The translations under genes and the position numbers were made by a program. The notes under the pieces are model-generated. The model did no database searches, was not told the origin of the DNA, and saw nothing but the letters and a program-made list of their open reading frames with translations. Below, in pieces: positions 10,289-22,561 of a DNA stretch of 64,000 bases. The DNA lies in NCBI GenBank assembly GCA_030512335.1, contig JAULSU010000003.1, positions 4,092,001 through 4,156,000 on the forward strand, in the 5' to 3' direction. Origin of the DNA: Immersiella caudata (lineage: Eukaryota; Ascomycota; Sordariomycetes; Sordariales; Lasiosphaeriaceae). Every line of letters starts with the position of its first letter. Within the stretch, counting starts at the first letter, position 1.

Positions 10289-11755
10289 TCCTGGCACGAA
10301 GCCTCTGACCAGAAGAAAGGGGCCACGCTGCTCTGTGGATGACACGCTACTGCGATCTCCATCGGTATTTGACAAAAACTGTCTTGTGTTAGCTTCATCG
10401 TACGAAGGCTCCGGCCAGAAGAGAGGGGCTGCCTGCTCCGTGCGAAAACACGTAACCCAAATCAACCAATACCTCGAGCGAACAAGAGCCGGCATCAGCT
10501 GCATTATAAATGGCCTTATTTTACATCTGAAAATACCTAGCATGTAAGGCTCTGTGCTTGGAAGGAGAACAGGGGCGGCATCTTGAGCTAGAGGACTAGA
10601 CAAAAATCAAACACAAATACGAACTACTCCGGGCCTCAGTCAAAGCCCAGTCTGACAGAAATACGCTTTAACGCCTCGACTGAAACTCCTTAGTTTCCAA
10701 GAGCCCCCAAATAGTGCGGGTCGTTACCTGGGCAGAGGCGGAGCTCAAAGGCCCGCAAGAATGTAAGTTCCCCCTTTTTCTAAGCCCTTTTCCATGCTGA
10801 CAGAAGAGATGAATACGAGCATGAGGTGGAGAATACAGCCCAAAGCGAGTAACGCTGAGGAGGAGAAGGTTGGGCGGAGGGGAGGGATGCTGGCGGAAGA
10901 GGAGGGTACTGGTGGAGAAGGGAACAACTGGCGGAGGAAGAGATCGCTGGTGGAGAAAGGGAAGGAGGGCGCAACCAGCAAGGGTCATTTGAGTTTTTGC
11001 AACGTATCAAGGCATTTACTTCGTCGTCTACGTACCCATCATCTCTTTATCGGCCTCCTCCTCGTCCTTCTCTCGCATTCTTCTGAGCCTTCTCGCCTGG
11101 GCCTTCTGACGGCTTGTTCCCTCAGTGTGTTTGTTTGTTGGAAGAAGGGGGGCCCTTACCATCCTTACTTTCCTCCTCTTTCTTAGCCTTCAAGTTCTCA
11201 GCTTCGGCCTGCACAATGGCGCGGGCTGGCCAAGGGGTTGGGGACGATGATGTTGACCACCACAGTATATCCCTGTTGGACTCGCTTGGACTGAGGGCCG
11301 GCTTGATGTCGTACTTGTGGATGTTTGAGCAAGCGGAGCGATTTTGATGATGGTGGCTGCCTACCTTGGCAGATAGGTCAGGCGTTCCCTCGGTACCGTG
11401 GAGGGCCAGGCCACCTTGAGGCTGTCATGACGTAGAGGCTCTTCAGGCAGTAGGAACATGGTGTAACCTCTGCGATCTGTTATGTTGGATGAAGTTGGAA
11501 CGAAAGCGAATGCGCGACGCTCGTACCCAGGGAAAGATGAAGTTGGCAAAAATTATCAGCGTTGCAGGCTGAGGAAGCTGACTTTTGGTTTCTCCCTCAT
11601 CTTCGCTGGTGAAGCTCTGTGCGGCGTAGTGGGTCTTTAACAACCACTTAGGTTGGGTTTGCCAAGTGGTTCCAAGGAGTGGGGCTCCCTGAATCATCAT
11701 GCACGCAGCGTCACATCGCATCCCTTGCATCACGACTCAATCCCAACATTCAGGC
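10289..11755. other. Intergenic, about 1.5 kb, no gene seen
   Basis: This follows the aldo/keto reductase. Open frames on either strand are short and biased to Ser/Pro/Leu or purine-rich codons (10790-10980 is GA-rich), typical of chance frames. It holds the 3' UTR of the reductase and the 3' flank of the tRNA gene. Confidence 0.5.
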
Positions 11756-11761
11756 AAAAAA
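11756..11761 (-). terminator. RNA polymerase III T-run after tRNA-Asn
   Basis: Six A on the + strand, so TTTTTT on the tRNA strand, starting five bases beyond the discriminator base. This is a standard Pol III stop. Confidence 0.75.
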
Positions 11762-11765
11762 GGAA

Positions 11766-11854
11766 CTCCCCCGATAAGGTTCGAACTTATAGCCTCCAGA
11801 TGTCTCTCAAAGTGGGATAACAGTCTGACGCGCTGCCGATTGCGCCACGGGGGA
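11766..11854 (-). tRNA. tRNA-Asn (anticodon GUU) with a 16-nt intron
   Basis: The minus strand folds as a full cloverleaf: acceptor TCCCCCG/CGGGGGA (7 bp, perfect), D stem GCGC/GCGC, anticodon stem TCAGA/TCTGG and T arm ATAAG-TTCGAAC-CTTAT (5 bp). Numbering falls exactly into place: C32, U33, anticodon GTT at 34-36 and A37. A 16-base intron (11802-11817) sits after position 37, where nuclear tRNA introns lie. The mature length is 73 nt. The anticodon follows from this numbering, and the intron end could shift by a base. CCA is not encoded, as expected for a nuclear tRNA. A T-run terminator follows. Confidence 0.85.
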
Positions 11855-14800
11855 GGAACAGCTTATTTAGCTGAATTTGTTGGAAGGGTACAGTTGGATC
11901 TTGACATGTCAAGGGCAGAGATGGGAAAGGTGAAAAGCTGCGCTTTGCTCGCTCGCTCGCTCAACATGGACGCGAGGGCAAGGTGTGCTTGCCAGCAGTC
12001 TTCTCCCTGGGCGCCAGATGTCGCCCGATAGACGGGTTATTTGCTGTGCAGGCCGACCTCGTGCACCCCATTTCCCACGGGCGCTGGACCGAAACTATCC
12101 ACTTGTCCCTCACCTGAGAGCAACCTTGGAGGCTGTAGGTTCGGACCTTACCAGGGAATGATGCCTTTTTTTGGTTGGCTGCCCACCATTCGAGCACGCC
12201 AAGTTGAAGGACCGCCCACCTGCCAAGGCCCAGTAAAGGTGAGCAGCCGCTGCTTGTCTTTGTGAGGAACGCACAAGACCAAAAAAACTGTCAAGGCAGT
12301 TAAATTTTGCCAACTTTCCCGCCATCCTCCATTCGGTGGAGATGGAATGGTCAATCCACCAAATCGGAACTTCGGCCTGGAAAGGAAGATAACTTTGACA
12401 CGCAAAGTAGTGTTGATACCTCCCGCAGCCACCCGTCGCCGAGACATTGCCCGCACCAACACCAATGCCCACGCTGATACAGGATGGAATCCCCATGTGC
12501 CATATCCCATGACGGGAGGTCGAAGCGCAGTCGCAGTACTTCAATCCCCGTGGAGCAAATCTCTTCACCCCATCTCAGCTACAGCCGCACTCCGGGCGTT
12601 CAGCTCTGCACCACCCTTCTTCCGTGTCGAATGGTAGCTTAGACCTTCAATTAGCAATCATCAACACCCATCACTTGATCGCAAACAAGGCGATTCGCGA
12701 TTATTCTGCGTTTGACAACGTCGCAGGAGCCGATCGAGGACCCCGCGCCTGCCCCGCCACGCCCCTCCTCATACCAAATATTAGGTAATCTTCCAGACCT
12801 CTTCAACACCAAGAATCTACTGCGCTGCGATTGATCGCGACCGCTTGTCGGAAATGACATCTCCCCGCGAAAGATACTTCCCAACACCAGAACAATCCTC
12901 ATTCGGAAGAACACACCCGTCGCGATAGCTTTGCCCCACGGCTGAACGCTAGCAATCGAAGACCCAATCGACCCAGCCACTCCCGCCAGCCGAGCACGAC
13001 CTATTCCCACACCCAGAACTGAGGCCCGCAAGCGAGCCTCGCTCAGCGCTGCGATATTTTCATTTTCCAATGGCCTCAAGCTGACTCGAAAAGATGTCTT
13101 TGATGCTGCAGAAGGAGTGCCGAAGACCTTGAGTCAATCTGCGCAGGGCATCAATGAAACCGGGAAGGGTATTTGTTGCATTATAAAACGTCTTGCGCGC
13201 ATTCAACAGTGCCATGGCTGGACCAAGAAGGCCGTTATGAAAGTTTTGATAGGCCCTGGCCTCATAAATATTACGGCGCAAGACGTCACCTCTCGAAGCA
13301 TCAGATGGGCGTCTCAAAGCTGTCGGTTTGAGGGAACTTTTTTCTCTATAAACATTCAGGTCTCTTCATTGACAGCGGTGTGGTCGATGGTGATGTCCTC
13401 GTTTTCTGGTGCATTCGGTGTCGGGGTGGTTGATGACGATGTGGCCGATAGCGGTGCCCTCGTTTTTTGGCTTGTTCAGTGAGATGTCTTTTAGGATGGT
13501 CGACGGTGCCGCGTGTGTTGGGAAGTGGTAGATTCAGCTTTGCTATAGGGGCGGTGGGCTATACGTTGGTGGAGGTCGGGGTGGTCGGACAGGATGGGAC
13601 TCAAGATTCGAAGGAAGCCTACCAACTACACGTCAGCGAGTCCATGATCGGACCCATCCTAAGGAGATGCAATCACTCACTCACTTTCTCTGTTTGATAG
13701 GTTCCGCAGAGACGCCTGCTCCAGTCTTCATCTGACACCTCCGCTGGATGGGATCCAAGCCTACCGCATCCGATATCGAAAGGCCATCAACGAGGTTCAA
13801 TATTGTATTGGCCTATACCATTTACCATTGCTGCCGTTCCCGCCTCTCCTGGCCCTCGCAGCGTCGGCCTACACAACCATCCAGCAAACCGAGCGCCACA
13901 CAACCCGGAGCCGAGCAAGACGACCGTGTCCGCTTCAGTTCAAACAGTCAACTACTATCCGGTCGCCATCAAGTTCGTCCCAACTGAGCATTCACCAAGT
14001 ACAATGGGGAAGCCTTGGCTCTCATCTACGATTGTTGAGTTCACACTCCGAGGTTGACTGTTTAGCCCATCGCCTGTAAAATTTGAGCGCTGTATGTTCA
14101 TACAGACCCCAATGCAGGCATCTTCTACCTTCCCGTGCTGGCATCATGGCGGTGCTTTTCGTCTGTCGTCTAACGGGGCTTCCCTCACCGTCGCTGAGCG
14201 GTACACTGCCTCGCTTGCCGCTGAGGCCGTAGTCTACCGCGGTACGCTGTGATCGGTGGAGGACAGAGCTTTCCCGTCGGCGCTGCATGCTAAAGACATG
14301 GCGAGGCGAAGTCTCTTTTCGCGCACTGCTTAACAAGACTCACTTTGTGGTACATCGTTGTAAAGAGGCGTGCCACGAAATTGAGCCCTGCAGGGGGGGG
14401 TGGATGGACACATAACCCCGTTCTGTGGAGGCCTTTGACGAAGAGAAAAACGCATTCACTGAATTTCGAGTAGTCTTGTCTGCATTCCAAACTGTCCAGA
14501 GTATGTTCCAAAGGATGTCCTCCACCTTGCAAAGGGCCTTGTTCAGGTTGTAAGAGGCCCGTGGTCATCCCACGCTTGCCATCGGCGACACTGCCCTGGT
14601 GGAGCGTTGAGAAGAAGGCTGCCAAGGAGAGGGAGAAGGGGAATGCTGGGAAGGTATACTTGATGCTATTCCCACTATGATCCTGGCTGACTTGCCAACG
14701 AACAGATGAACGAATCGTGCATAGTCTTTTCAGTCATTAAAAAAAGAACACCTCTTGTCGGTTGCGCCCTACCTGCCTACTGGTCACCGCCCATACCATG

Positions 14801-15344
14801 GTCCAAAATGTCCTCGTTGACGCTGTGTAGGGTCGGAAGGATAGTGCTAGGATGCTTCTTGAGTTTTGCGACTCGGCTGCTATTGACGACGACGGCGGTG
14901 GTGACGACGGTTACGAAGACGCGGGAGACATCTCTTCGCACAAACCATCTCGCTCCTTTTTTCTGGTATTTACACAAGGTCTCTTTAGCAAGTAACGCTG
15001 GAGGGCACGAGGTGAAAACCTGTGATGGGTGGAAGCTGCGCCGATGGCCGTCGCTCCCTCGCGCTTGCCATCGGCGGAACACACCGCACGTTCCTTGAGC
15101 TGACACCCGTGAAAGTCCCACCATCTTCACCTCGATCCGAACCTTATCCTCTCCGCAAATTAGATGCCTCGCCCCGCGCCAAAGGCCCCATACAGACCGA
15201 GAATATGTAGCAATGTCGTCGAATGGTGATTCAGCAGGCGCACCATGGCCTTGGCTCGGTCGTGCCGACAACATCAGTGGCACGCCCTCCCGCCCCGCGT
15301 CCCGTCCCGTCCCGTCCCTCCTTGCTCTACTCTCCCAATCTTAG
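11855..15344. other. Gene-poor stretch, about 3.5 kb
   Basis: No gene is convincing. Two neighbouring minus-strand open frames (13060-13317 and 12651-13079) have mildly protein-like composition but no domain, start context or supportable intron joining them. The part next to the following gene (15285-15345) is C/T-rich (repeated CCGTCCCGTCC), like a fungal 5' leader, and probably belongs to the gene starting at 15345. Confidence 0.4.
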
Positions 15345-18300
15345 ATGGCAGTCTCGTCAAATGAGGACGGAGAGCTAGCCTCTGCGCTACCCCCAAAGTC
15401 TTGCGAATACCGTCGACCCAGCATCACCGGCTCCAAGTTCGAGTGTCCCGACTCGCCCACGCTTGGCTCCACTGTCTTTGACAACGGGGAGATGACTGAT
15501 TCGGACTGCTCTCGGGGTACGTGGTAGTGAAGCCATTCCCAACCTGAAGAGATACTGACAATTGTAGCTTCGGGGCTCCGCCGCCGATCTTCTAAAGGGT
15601 TCGTGCCCCGGGCTCGGTATCGCGAGCTGAGTGACGGTCCAGAGGAGTTTGGCGGCAGGCCAGTATCGCGGGGTAGGTCTCTCGTCCTACTCTCTTCGAG
15701 CCAACACTGACAGATCAGACGGGACGGGCTACGTGCCGAACGGGCATTGGACTGATGAGTTTCCCCGGGCGGGTGGCGGAGACCGCGATGTCAGAGGCAA
15801 CTTGCTCCAACCCGGCTACCGCCAAAGCCTACCCAACCATGCATTCGAAATGTTCGAAGACGACTTCGGGGTTCTCCGCAAGCCCAACTCCCGCTCTGGC
15901 TTCATCGGCCATCCCATGGAGACGATCAGCGAGAACTCTATCGAGACAGAATCCCACACTTCGCCCGACCTCGCCGTACTACCCAGCCCCAAGCGGCCGG
16001 CAACCCTCTCGGCCAAGTCGTCCCGAGTTTCGAGCACGCGGGGTCGGGACCCTCATTCCCAAGAATCACTACGCATATTCGGGAACTTGTCGCTCGAGGA
16101 GCGATCTATCGCCCATGCCATGAATGCCTATGTCAGCATAGCATCTGGAGAGCTCAGCTCGAGGACAACAACACCGAGGACGACACCGGTGCGTCACCAG
16201 GATTCCCTCAGCAGCTTCGGAAGCGGACTGGACCTCAATCTTTCCTCCACCGCAACCATGAGCACCGGCCGCGAGCAACGTCGTGACTCGCCGCGAAACA
16301 TACAACCCATCAAGACGTTGCTCCCGCTCCCAGATATTGACACTTCGAGGCCATTTTCATCCTTTGCCGACATCACTCCTCTGATCGACGAAACTGTCGC
16401 CGAGTACACCACAGACCCCGACTCGGCCCCTCGAATCCAGGACTTTATGCTCGAGTCGCAATTTGAACTTCGCAGCCGAAAGTCTCAACGAAGCCTCCGG
16501 CATGTGGGTGAAACGCCACTGCAAATAGGCTTCCAGTTCCCAGACCCAAGATACCGCGAGAGGCTGAAATCCGCAAATGGACACGCCGCAGCATACTTTC
16601 CTTTCCATCTCCCGCTGATCCCAGAAGCCAGAACAGACCATGAAATGGACGTCTTCAGCGCATCCGATTCCTCGCCGAGGCGTCCCAAGACAAGCAGCAG
16701 CGGAAGACGGAAAGGAAGGAGCAAGCTCAGCCCCCTGCATCCAGGCTTCATTGATGTGGGCGTCCCAAGTCTGACTGACTCTGGCGTACAAGCCGACGAG
16801 GAAGACAACAACATGGACAGCGACGGCACCCCGCGAGCCGTGACGCTCACCCACGACGACATGATGCAAATGATGGAGACCACGCCGCTCCTCAAGGCGG
16901 TCTACAAATGGCACGTGGAGGAGCGGTACTTTACCGAGGACTTGACGGCATTCGCATGTGATCCCCGAACCAAGAAGTCGGTCGGGTACCTCCCTACCGC
17001 ATACCGAGAATACTTCCAGCGGCTGCACAACCCGCTCGTGGCGTTCGGGTACGAAGTCCAACGGTACTGCATGCGGTACATTGGCGGCTATGACTTGTCG
17101 TTGCAGATCCAGCTGCTGCAGAAATCCCAACAGGATCGTGAGCATGCGCAGCTGTTCAGAGACAGCGGCATCGGGTCTGATCTCGGGCAGAACTGCGGTT
17201 GTGAGAGCGGACACAGCTGCAGACGACAGGGCAGCAGTCGAGACATGGACCGCCGGTCCCCAACACCCCCGCCTCGACTGAGCATCCCCTTCATAGAGGA
17301 TCCCGACGAAGACGACGACCTCATCGGCTTGGGCATCACAAACGGGCCCTTCTTTCCACCACAACCGCCAAGCTCCCCTGAAGAACCAGACTTCCTCAAT
17401 CTTCAAAAGACCGACAGCGCCCCGTCAATACGCACGCTCCGCAAGAAAGGGAGACTTCCCAGCAAAGAGACGCTGCGGGAAGCCATTGGGTCAATGAAAT
17501 CCGAGAAAGCCAAGGGGAAGTGCCGGGTAGTATACACCCCAAGTCTCGACTCGCCGCCAACGCCAGAGGTCCCACCAAGGAGCAAACGGAGGAGGCGGGT
17601 CCCCGACGACTGCCCACGTCTCCCGAAGCTTGAGATACCCGAGCTATTTGATCCCAGCTCCGGCGATATCAGCAGCACTTCCCGCAGCCGTAGTCGAGCA
17701 TCTGCTGCCTCCTCTACCGCCGCAAGCCAACGCACAGCAACCATACAAAGCCTCAGCCTCCCGCCCCTCCCCAAGCCCGTCCCCCTCACCCCCCAACAAA
17801 GCGACACCATGATCCGCGCCCTATACATAACCATGCAAGCGCTCATCGTGATGCGCGACTTTATGAGCGATCTCGACGACGTCCACTCCATCATGCGCCT
17901 CCCCTTCGGCGAGTGCAGCGCCGACCACCGTGCCGAAGCTCGCCGCCGCTTCTACTACGACCTCCTCCCGCAAACCCTCGACCGCATCGAAGGCACCGTC
18001 TCCGTCCTCGAAGAACAAGCCGAGATCATCGGCGCCATCCTCGATGACGTCCCCTCTCCCCCTGCCTTGGACAGCCCCGAGGATTCCTCATCACCACCCC
18101 TCGACCAACCTTCCAACTGCAACTCTCACCACTCCTCCCAACACCAACAGCCCCCCGAAACCCAATTCAAACCCAAGCCCACCACCCGCGGCACCCCCGC
18201 CTGGGCCCGCGCCACCGCCCTCGAAGGCACCATGACCGGCTGTCTTCCCCTCCCCCATTCCGCCCGCCGCACCGCCTCCTCCCTGCTCCTCCACTCCACA

Positions 18301-18891
18301 ACAACCTACCACCCCTCCCCCCGTCGTCTCCTCCGTCCCCTCTCGCGCATCTGCTGCGCCTGTACCCGCGTCCGTTTCCGTGCCATCCAACAACTCGTGC
18401 GTTTCCGCTTCCTAGATAGCTTCACCTACTGGAACCTCGAACGCCTCGAGAACCGTCTTGACAAACTCCGCGTCGACGACGGGTATGAAGGTGCAGGCGC
18501 GTTCTGCGCGATGAGGTATACCGTCCAGGGTCTAGCACAGCAAATTATCGCACGGCGGAGCAAACACATTGGGATTGCGGATACGGAAGAGCGGATGAGT
18601 TTGGATAGCGAGGGTTGGGATAGGGCTGGGGATTGTGGAGGGCAGGAGGGGTGGGTTAGGAGGGTATTGGGGCCGAGGGGGAGGAAGAATGCGAGGTGGG
18701 TTCAAGATGGGGACGGGGAGGAGATGAGGGGGTTGGTTTCTTGTGAAGAGAGAGGGAAGGGGAGGGGTAGTTTGGAGGAGAGGGAAAAGGCTAGGGGGTC
18801 TTCTAGTGGGGAGTGTAGGAGGAGAGAGAGGAATGAGGAGAAGGAAAAGGACCAGAGGGAGGGAAGAGAGGAAAAGAAGGTTTGTTATTGA
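15345..18891 (+). CDS. Large uncharacterised fungal protein, 1149 aa, 3 exons
   Basis: Inferred CDS is join(15345..15516,15568..15672,15719..18891), 3450 nt. Both introns have good GTACGT and GTAGGT donors and are needed, because each reading frame is closed on the far side of its intron. The first 350 residues are Ser/Arg/Pro-rich and disordered. An ordered segment at about 430-510 (VYKWHVEERYFTEDLTAF, YREYFQRLHNPLVAFGYE) and a second helical block at about 740-820 (ALIVMRDFMSDLDDVHSIM, FYYDLLPQTLDRIEGTVS) look like the conserved core. The last 90 residues are G/R/E/K-rich repeats and may be mis-called beyond a missed 3' intron. I do not recognise the family and assign no function. Confidence 0.75.
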
Positions 18892-19750
18892 GTGCTATGT
18901 TGAAGAGATGGAAGAAAGGGCTCGAGGAAGGGCTTCCTGTGTTCAATGATGACTATGAGGTCAACGCTTCACTGTGTTCATCTATTCAGTCTGTCTTCGG
19001 GAGCCAGCGGGGCGCACGCTGGGTTTGGGGGTTGGAGAAGAGGCGAATGTTGGGCCATTCATGTATAACGAGCAGACGTTGATGTTAATGCCATTTCGAG
19101 ACAAACCATTATGTGGTAGGTAATGCGTAATTCCCTCACCATCTTATTTGGGCGCTTCACCTTTTTTTTTGTTGCTTGTGGAATGGCTTCTGGTAGTTGA
19201 GGAGAGCCGTGAGCGCGCCGTTCGGCAGTATATGAGGCACTCTTTGTCAGCGAAACAGAATTCACAAGGACAGGAAAAGGGGATTATCGACGTCGCTTTG
19301 TATTTCTGGCACAAGGGCCCTGCCAAGCTATGCTGCTAGAAGCATTGATGAAGGCTCAAGTGCCAGCAACCGTACAGGTAAGAGCAGAGCTCACAAGTCC
19401 ACTTCTTCCCTTGCGTCTACCGACCTCCGACCATCTCCATGTCTTGGAGGGCAGATCATGTCCAAATACCACTCCCAGATTCCACGCCAGGGATACGCCA
19501 TCGCTAAACTCATCCGTCTAGCTCATTATCCGTTGCCTTACGCCACCGTCCATGCGCCAAACAATGCGGGTCCGAAAGCCATGCTCCCTTTGCGTTGCGC
19601 CCAAACCGATCCGAACCGTCCCAAATGCTGAAACGCTCTGTAGAGAACACCATTGACCCAAGGAAATCCTATCGCCGCGCCCTAGCCGCGGTGAAGCAGA
19701 GCTGAGACGGACGAATGCAAACGCCGACCCAATTGTAGACCCTCCACCGC
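18892..19750. other. Intergenic between convergent genes
   Basis: About 860 bp at the tail-to-tail junction of the 1149-aa protein gene and the SIM/RING gene. It is expected to hold two 3' UTRs. No other feature seen. Confidence 0.5.
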
Positions 19751-21530
19751 TCAGAGAAAGATGCCAACCCAGGAATGCTTCTGGGTGACGTCTGTATCGC
19801 AATCCTCCACAAAGCAGAGCACCTTCTTCTTGTTGTTCTTGGGATCGAGACGCATCGTCGATGGCTGCTTCTGGGTGCCACGGCGGCCCTCGAAGCACTT
19901 GCGGCAGTAAACCTGGAGATGGCAGCTGGTCAGTAAGAACAGACGCAGGGTTGAGGCAGGCTCAACATACGTGGCCACACTCCTTGACGGCCCAGAAGTG
20001 GTGTACCTCTCGTTCCTTCCGGTTTCTCGCTTTCTTGCTGGGAGGGCTGTTGAGCTCCTCGTCCGGGTCGTAGCTCAATTCTTCCTCGCAGGAAGGGCAC
20101 ATGGCGTCAATATCCGGACCAGTGTCGCGTGTGAAGCCCTCGTTCGGGGCCGGGGGCGGAACGTAAGGCGCCTTCCCAGGTCCGTTGTTATAGCCGTTGG
20201 CTTGGTAGTTGAAGTTGGGAACGTTTGCCGCCAGAGGATTGGCAACGTTGTTGGCATTGTTCTGTGCAGGGAACGGGAAACCCTGAGGCGGAGGATTGAC
20301 AAGGCCGCCGCCGATAACCTGCACATCTTCCTCAGCACGCTGTCCCCTGCCAAAGCGCTGCAGGAATCCGGGCAGGCCAACAGGCATGCCCCATGCAAAC
20401 AGATTATTCACCTCGCGGTTATCGTTGACCAAGTCAATCTGCTCGAAGCCCCAGCCATTGTGACGTGCCGGCTCGCGGGGGCGGGGCAAACGCGGCTCCA
20501 TCGGCTCGGGGCGCGGGGGGACAAGGCGAGGTGCGTCGTCGTCCATTTCGGTGAGATCGATGACTTCAGCGCCGCCGAGAATGCTTCCGTCGCTGCGGGC
20601 GAGAGATGGTGTTCGGTGATTGAGAGAACCTTGGCGGCGCGGATTTCGAGGTGCAGCGATTGGACGAGGTGCAGCTTGTGCGGGTTGCTGCGCGCGGTTA
20701 CGCCTGTTGCCGTTGCCCACAATCACAAGGTCGTCTGGGCTGTCCGGTTCTTCCGTGAGATCAATCACGGCAGGTGGGGTTCTTCGACGCGCTGCCTGAT
20801 CAGCTGCGCGGTTCCGCTGCTCTCTCGCTCGTCGTCGTGCAACCTCCATTTCGACAAGTTCGTCTTCCTCAAAGAGGTGGTCGCCGAAAAGATCAACCTC
20901 GCGGTTGCGTCTTGGGTGCGGGGGCGGGTAAGGCTGGTGCCGGCGCCTGCTCTCTCTCTGAATAGCCTCGCTTTGCTGGCGAATTCGCTCTCCCAGCTCT
21001 CTAAGCTGGCGCGCGTTTTGCTCGATCCGCTCTGCAAATTCCAACCGCTGTCTGTCCTCCAAAAGACCGTACAACTCTTGCTGTATATCATTCGCTTCTC
21101 TCTCTATGCCTTCGTCGTCGAACAGGTCGGGTTCGTGTCGCTGGTCGACAAACAGCGAGTCAACTGAAGAAGGGCTTTCGCTCGAGCTGCGGGAATCGGA
21201 TCGCACCGACCCATCCGACGAGTGTGGATGCGGAGACTGCGAGCCCTCGGGAATCCCATTCAACAACCAGGCAATCTGCTCTACCTCCACAGGCTGCACC
21301 TCCTCGACCTCGTCTCCGTCGCTTTCTTCGTCTTCGGTCGGCTCGCTCTGTTCGCTCTCGGACGACAGGGAAATGTGGGACGAGACGTCCGAGAAATTTT
21401 CGTGCTCTGCAATGTCGTCGTCGAGGTTATCGGAGTTGGGGGAGCCTTGCCCGTGTATCAGCTCCAAGTCGTCATCGGAGGAGTCGTCGTAGCGCAGGCC
21501 ACCGCCGCCCTGATGTCCAAAGCGGTCCAT
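19751..21530 (-). CDS. RING-type protein with SUMO-interacting motifs (putative SUMO-targeted ubiquitin ligase), 573 aa, 2 exons
   Basis: Inferred CDS is complement(join(19751..19912,19971..21530)). The N-terminal half is acidic and disordered, with a helical Q/R-rich segment (about 140-190). Two SUMO-interacting motifs are visible, VIDLTEEPDSPDDLVIVG and EVIDLTEMDDD, each a hydrophobic VIDL core followed by acidic residues. The C-terminus has a C3HC4-like RING: CPSC, a basic spacer, then ECGHVYCRKC, and after a spacer C-x4-C (CFVEDC). A 58-nt intron with a GTATGT donor splits the RING between ECGH and VYCRKC. SIMs plus a C-terminal RING is the architecture of SUMO-targeted ligases such as Slx5/Slx8 and Rfp-type proteins, acting in the nucleus. 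The assignment is by architecture only. Confidence 0.85.
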
Positions 21531-22561
21531 TGTCGCTTTAGGTTTTTTAGGCCTAGGGCATTTCTCAAGCCACCCACTGAAAAGTTGGGCAAGCTACAAA
21601 CACCTCAGGTACAGACGTCAACGAGATTGGCGCTCAACAGCCGCAGCCTTCGGAGTATCGCTTGCGGGTCCGACGGGAAGAAATGTGGTCCGGTATTTGG
21701 AGGCTGCGATTCCCGAGCCACTGCGAGAGAGTGATCCGCAGGCGCACGCCGTCGCTCGTTGGCGAGGTTTGTTGTTTTGTTGCGAAACTGTTGTGTTTGA
21801 GGTCAGTCAAGATGATGGAGACTTGGCGTGCCACTCGGCTGGTTAACTATGTCTGATTTGCTGCGCAGCCCCTGGCGATTCGCCGCCCTCCCGCGGGTCG
21901 CACGTCAGCGACCAGGGCCTCTTGGCAACGTCTAACCCAAACCCTGAAAGGCGGGGTTACACAACACTGTTGAGAGACCGAAGTCGGCACAAGGCGAAGC
22001 GCCGTGAAGGTGATGAATGCAAAAATAAGGCAGAAAGTCTCTATTACGTAAGAGGTTGGCTGCAAAAGCCGCTGACAGGCCCTGCGGAAAACGAGGAGGT
22101 TAAGAAGGTCAAGGTGTTGTAGGGGGGAGGAAAGAAGCTGGGGAAGGTGGGGGCTAGGCAGGGATATCACAACTTTCTCGGTGGAGTGGACAGCGATCCT
22201 CCACTATCCTATGGGATGAAACCTCTCATAATAAGAACAATATATTGGAGGGCTCTCCCTGGTTGTTATTGTGTTGATAAACGCCGTGGGCGCTCGTAGG
22301 ATCATGTGCCCTGGCCCTCGGTTGTTGGCTTTTTGTCTTTTCGTTTGCCCCTGAATCACAATCCTCCACAAAGAACGCCATGCACTGTGGCGCCCGGCTC
22401 ATGGCAATACAGGAAGCATTCATCACCGACCAAACATGCCAGAAATGAGGCAGACATACCAGGTCACATGTTGGTATCACATTTCTTAATCTTGGCCAAC
22501 TGGCTAAAGCACAAATGACTGAGGTATGTTACAAGCTCCGCCGATGTCTTAGACTGCTGAG
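21531..22561. other. Intergenic, upstream of the SIM/RING gene
   Basis: About 1.03 kb between two minus-strand genes. It holds the 5' region of the RING gene and the 3' flank of Prp19. No RNA gene or convincing ORF. Confidence 0.5.

Noticed and set aside
9538..10398. 286-codon minus-strand frame
   Set aside because: Antisense of aldo/keto reductase 1.
12651..13317. Two abutting minus-strand open frames
   Set aside because: They look mildly protein-like but are in different frames with no plausible intron between them, and no family is recognised.
16357..17406. 349-codon minus-strand frame
   Set aside because: Antisense of the 1149-aa gene. The sense strand has coding-like composition and two supported introns.
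19971..21167. 398-codon + strand frame
   Set aside because: Antisense shadow of the SIM/RING gene; no domain and an implausible composition.
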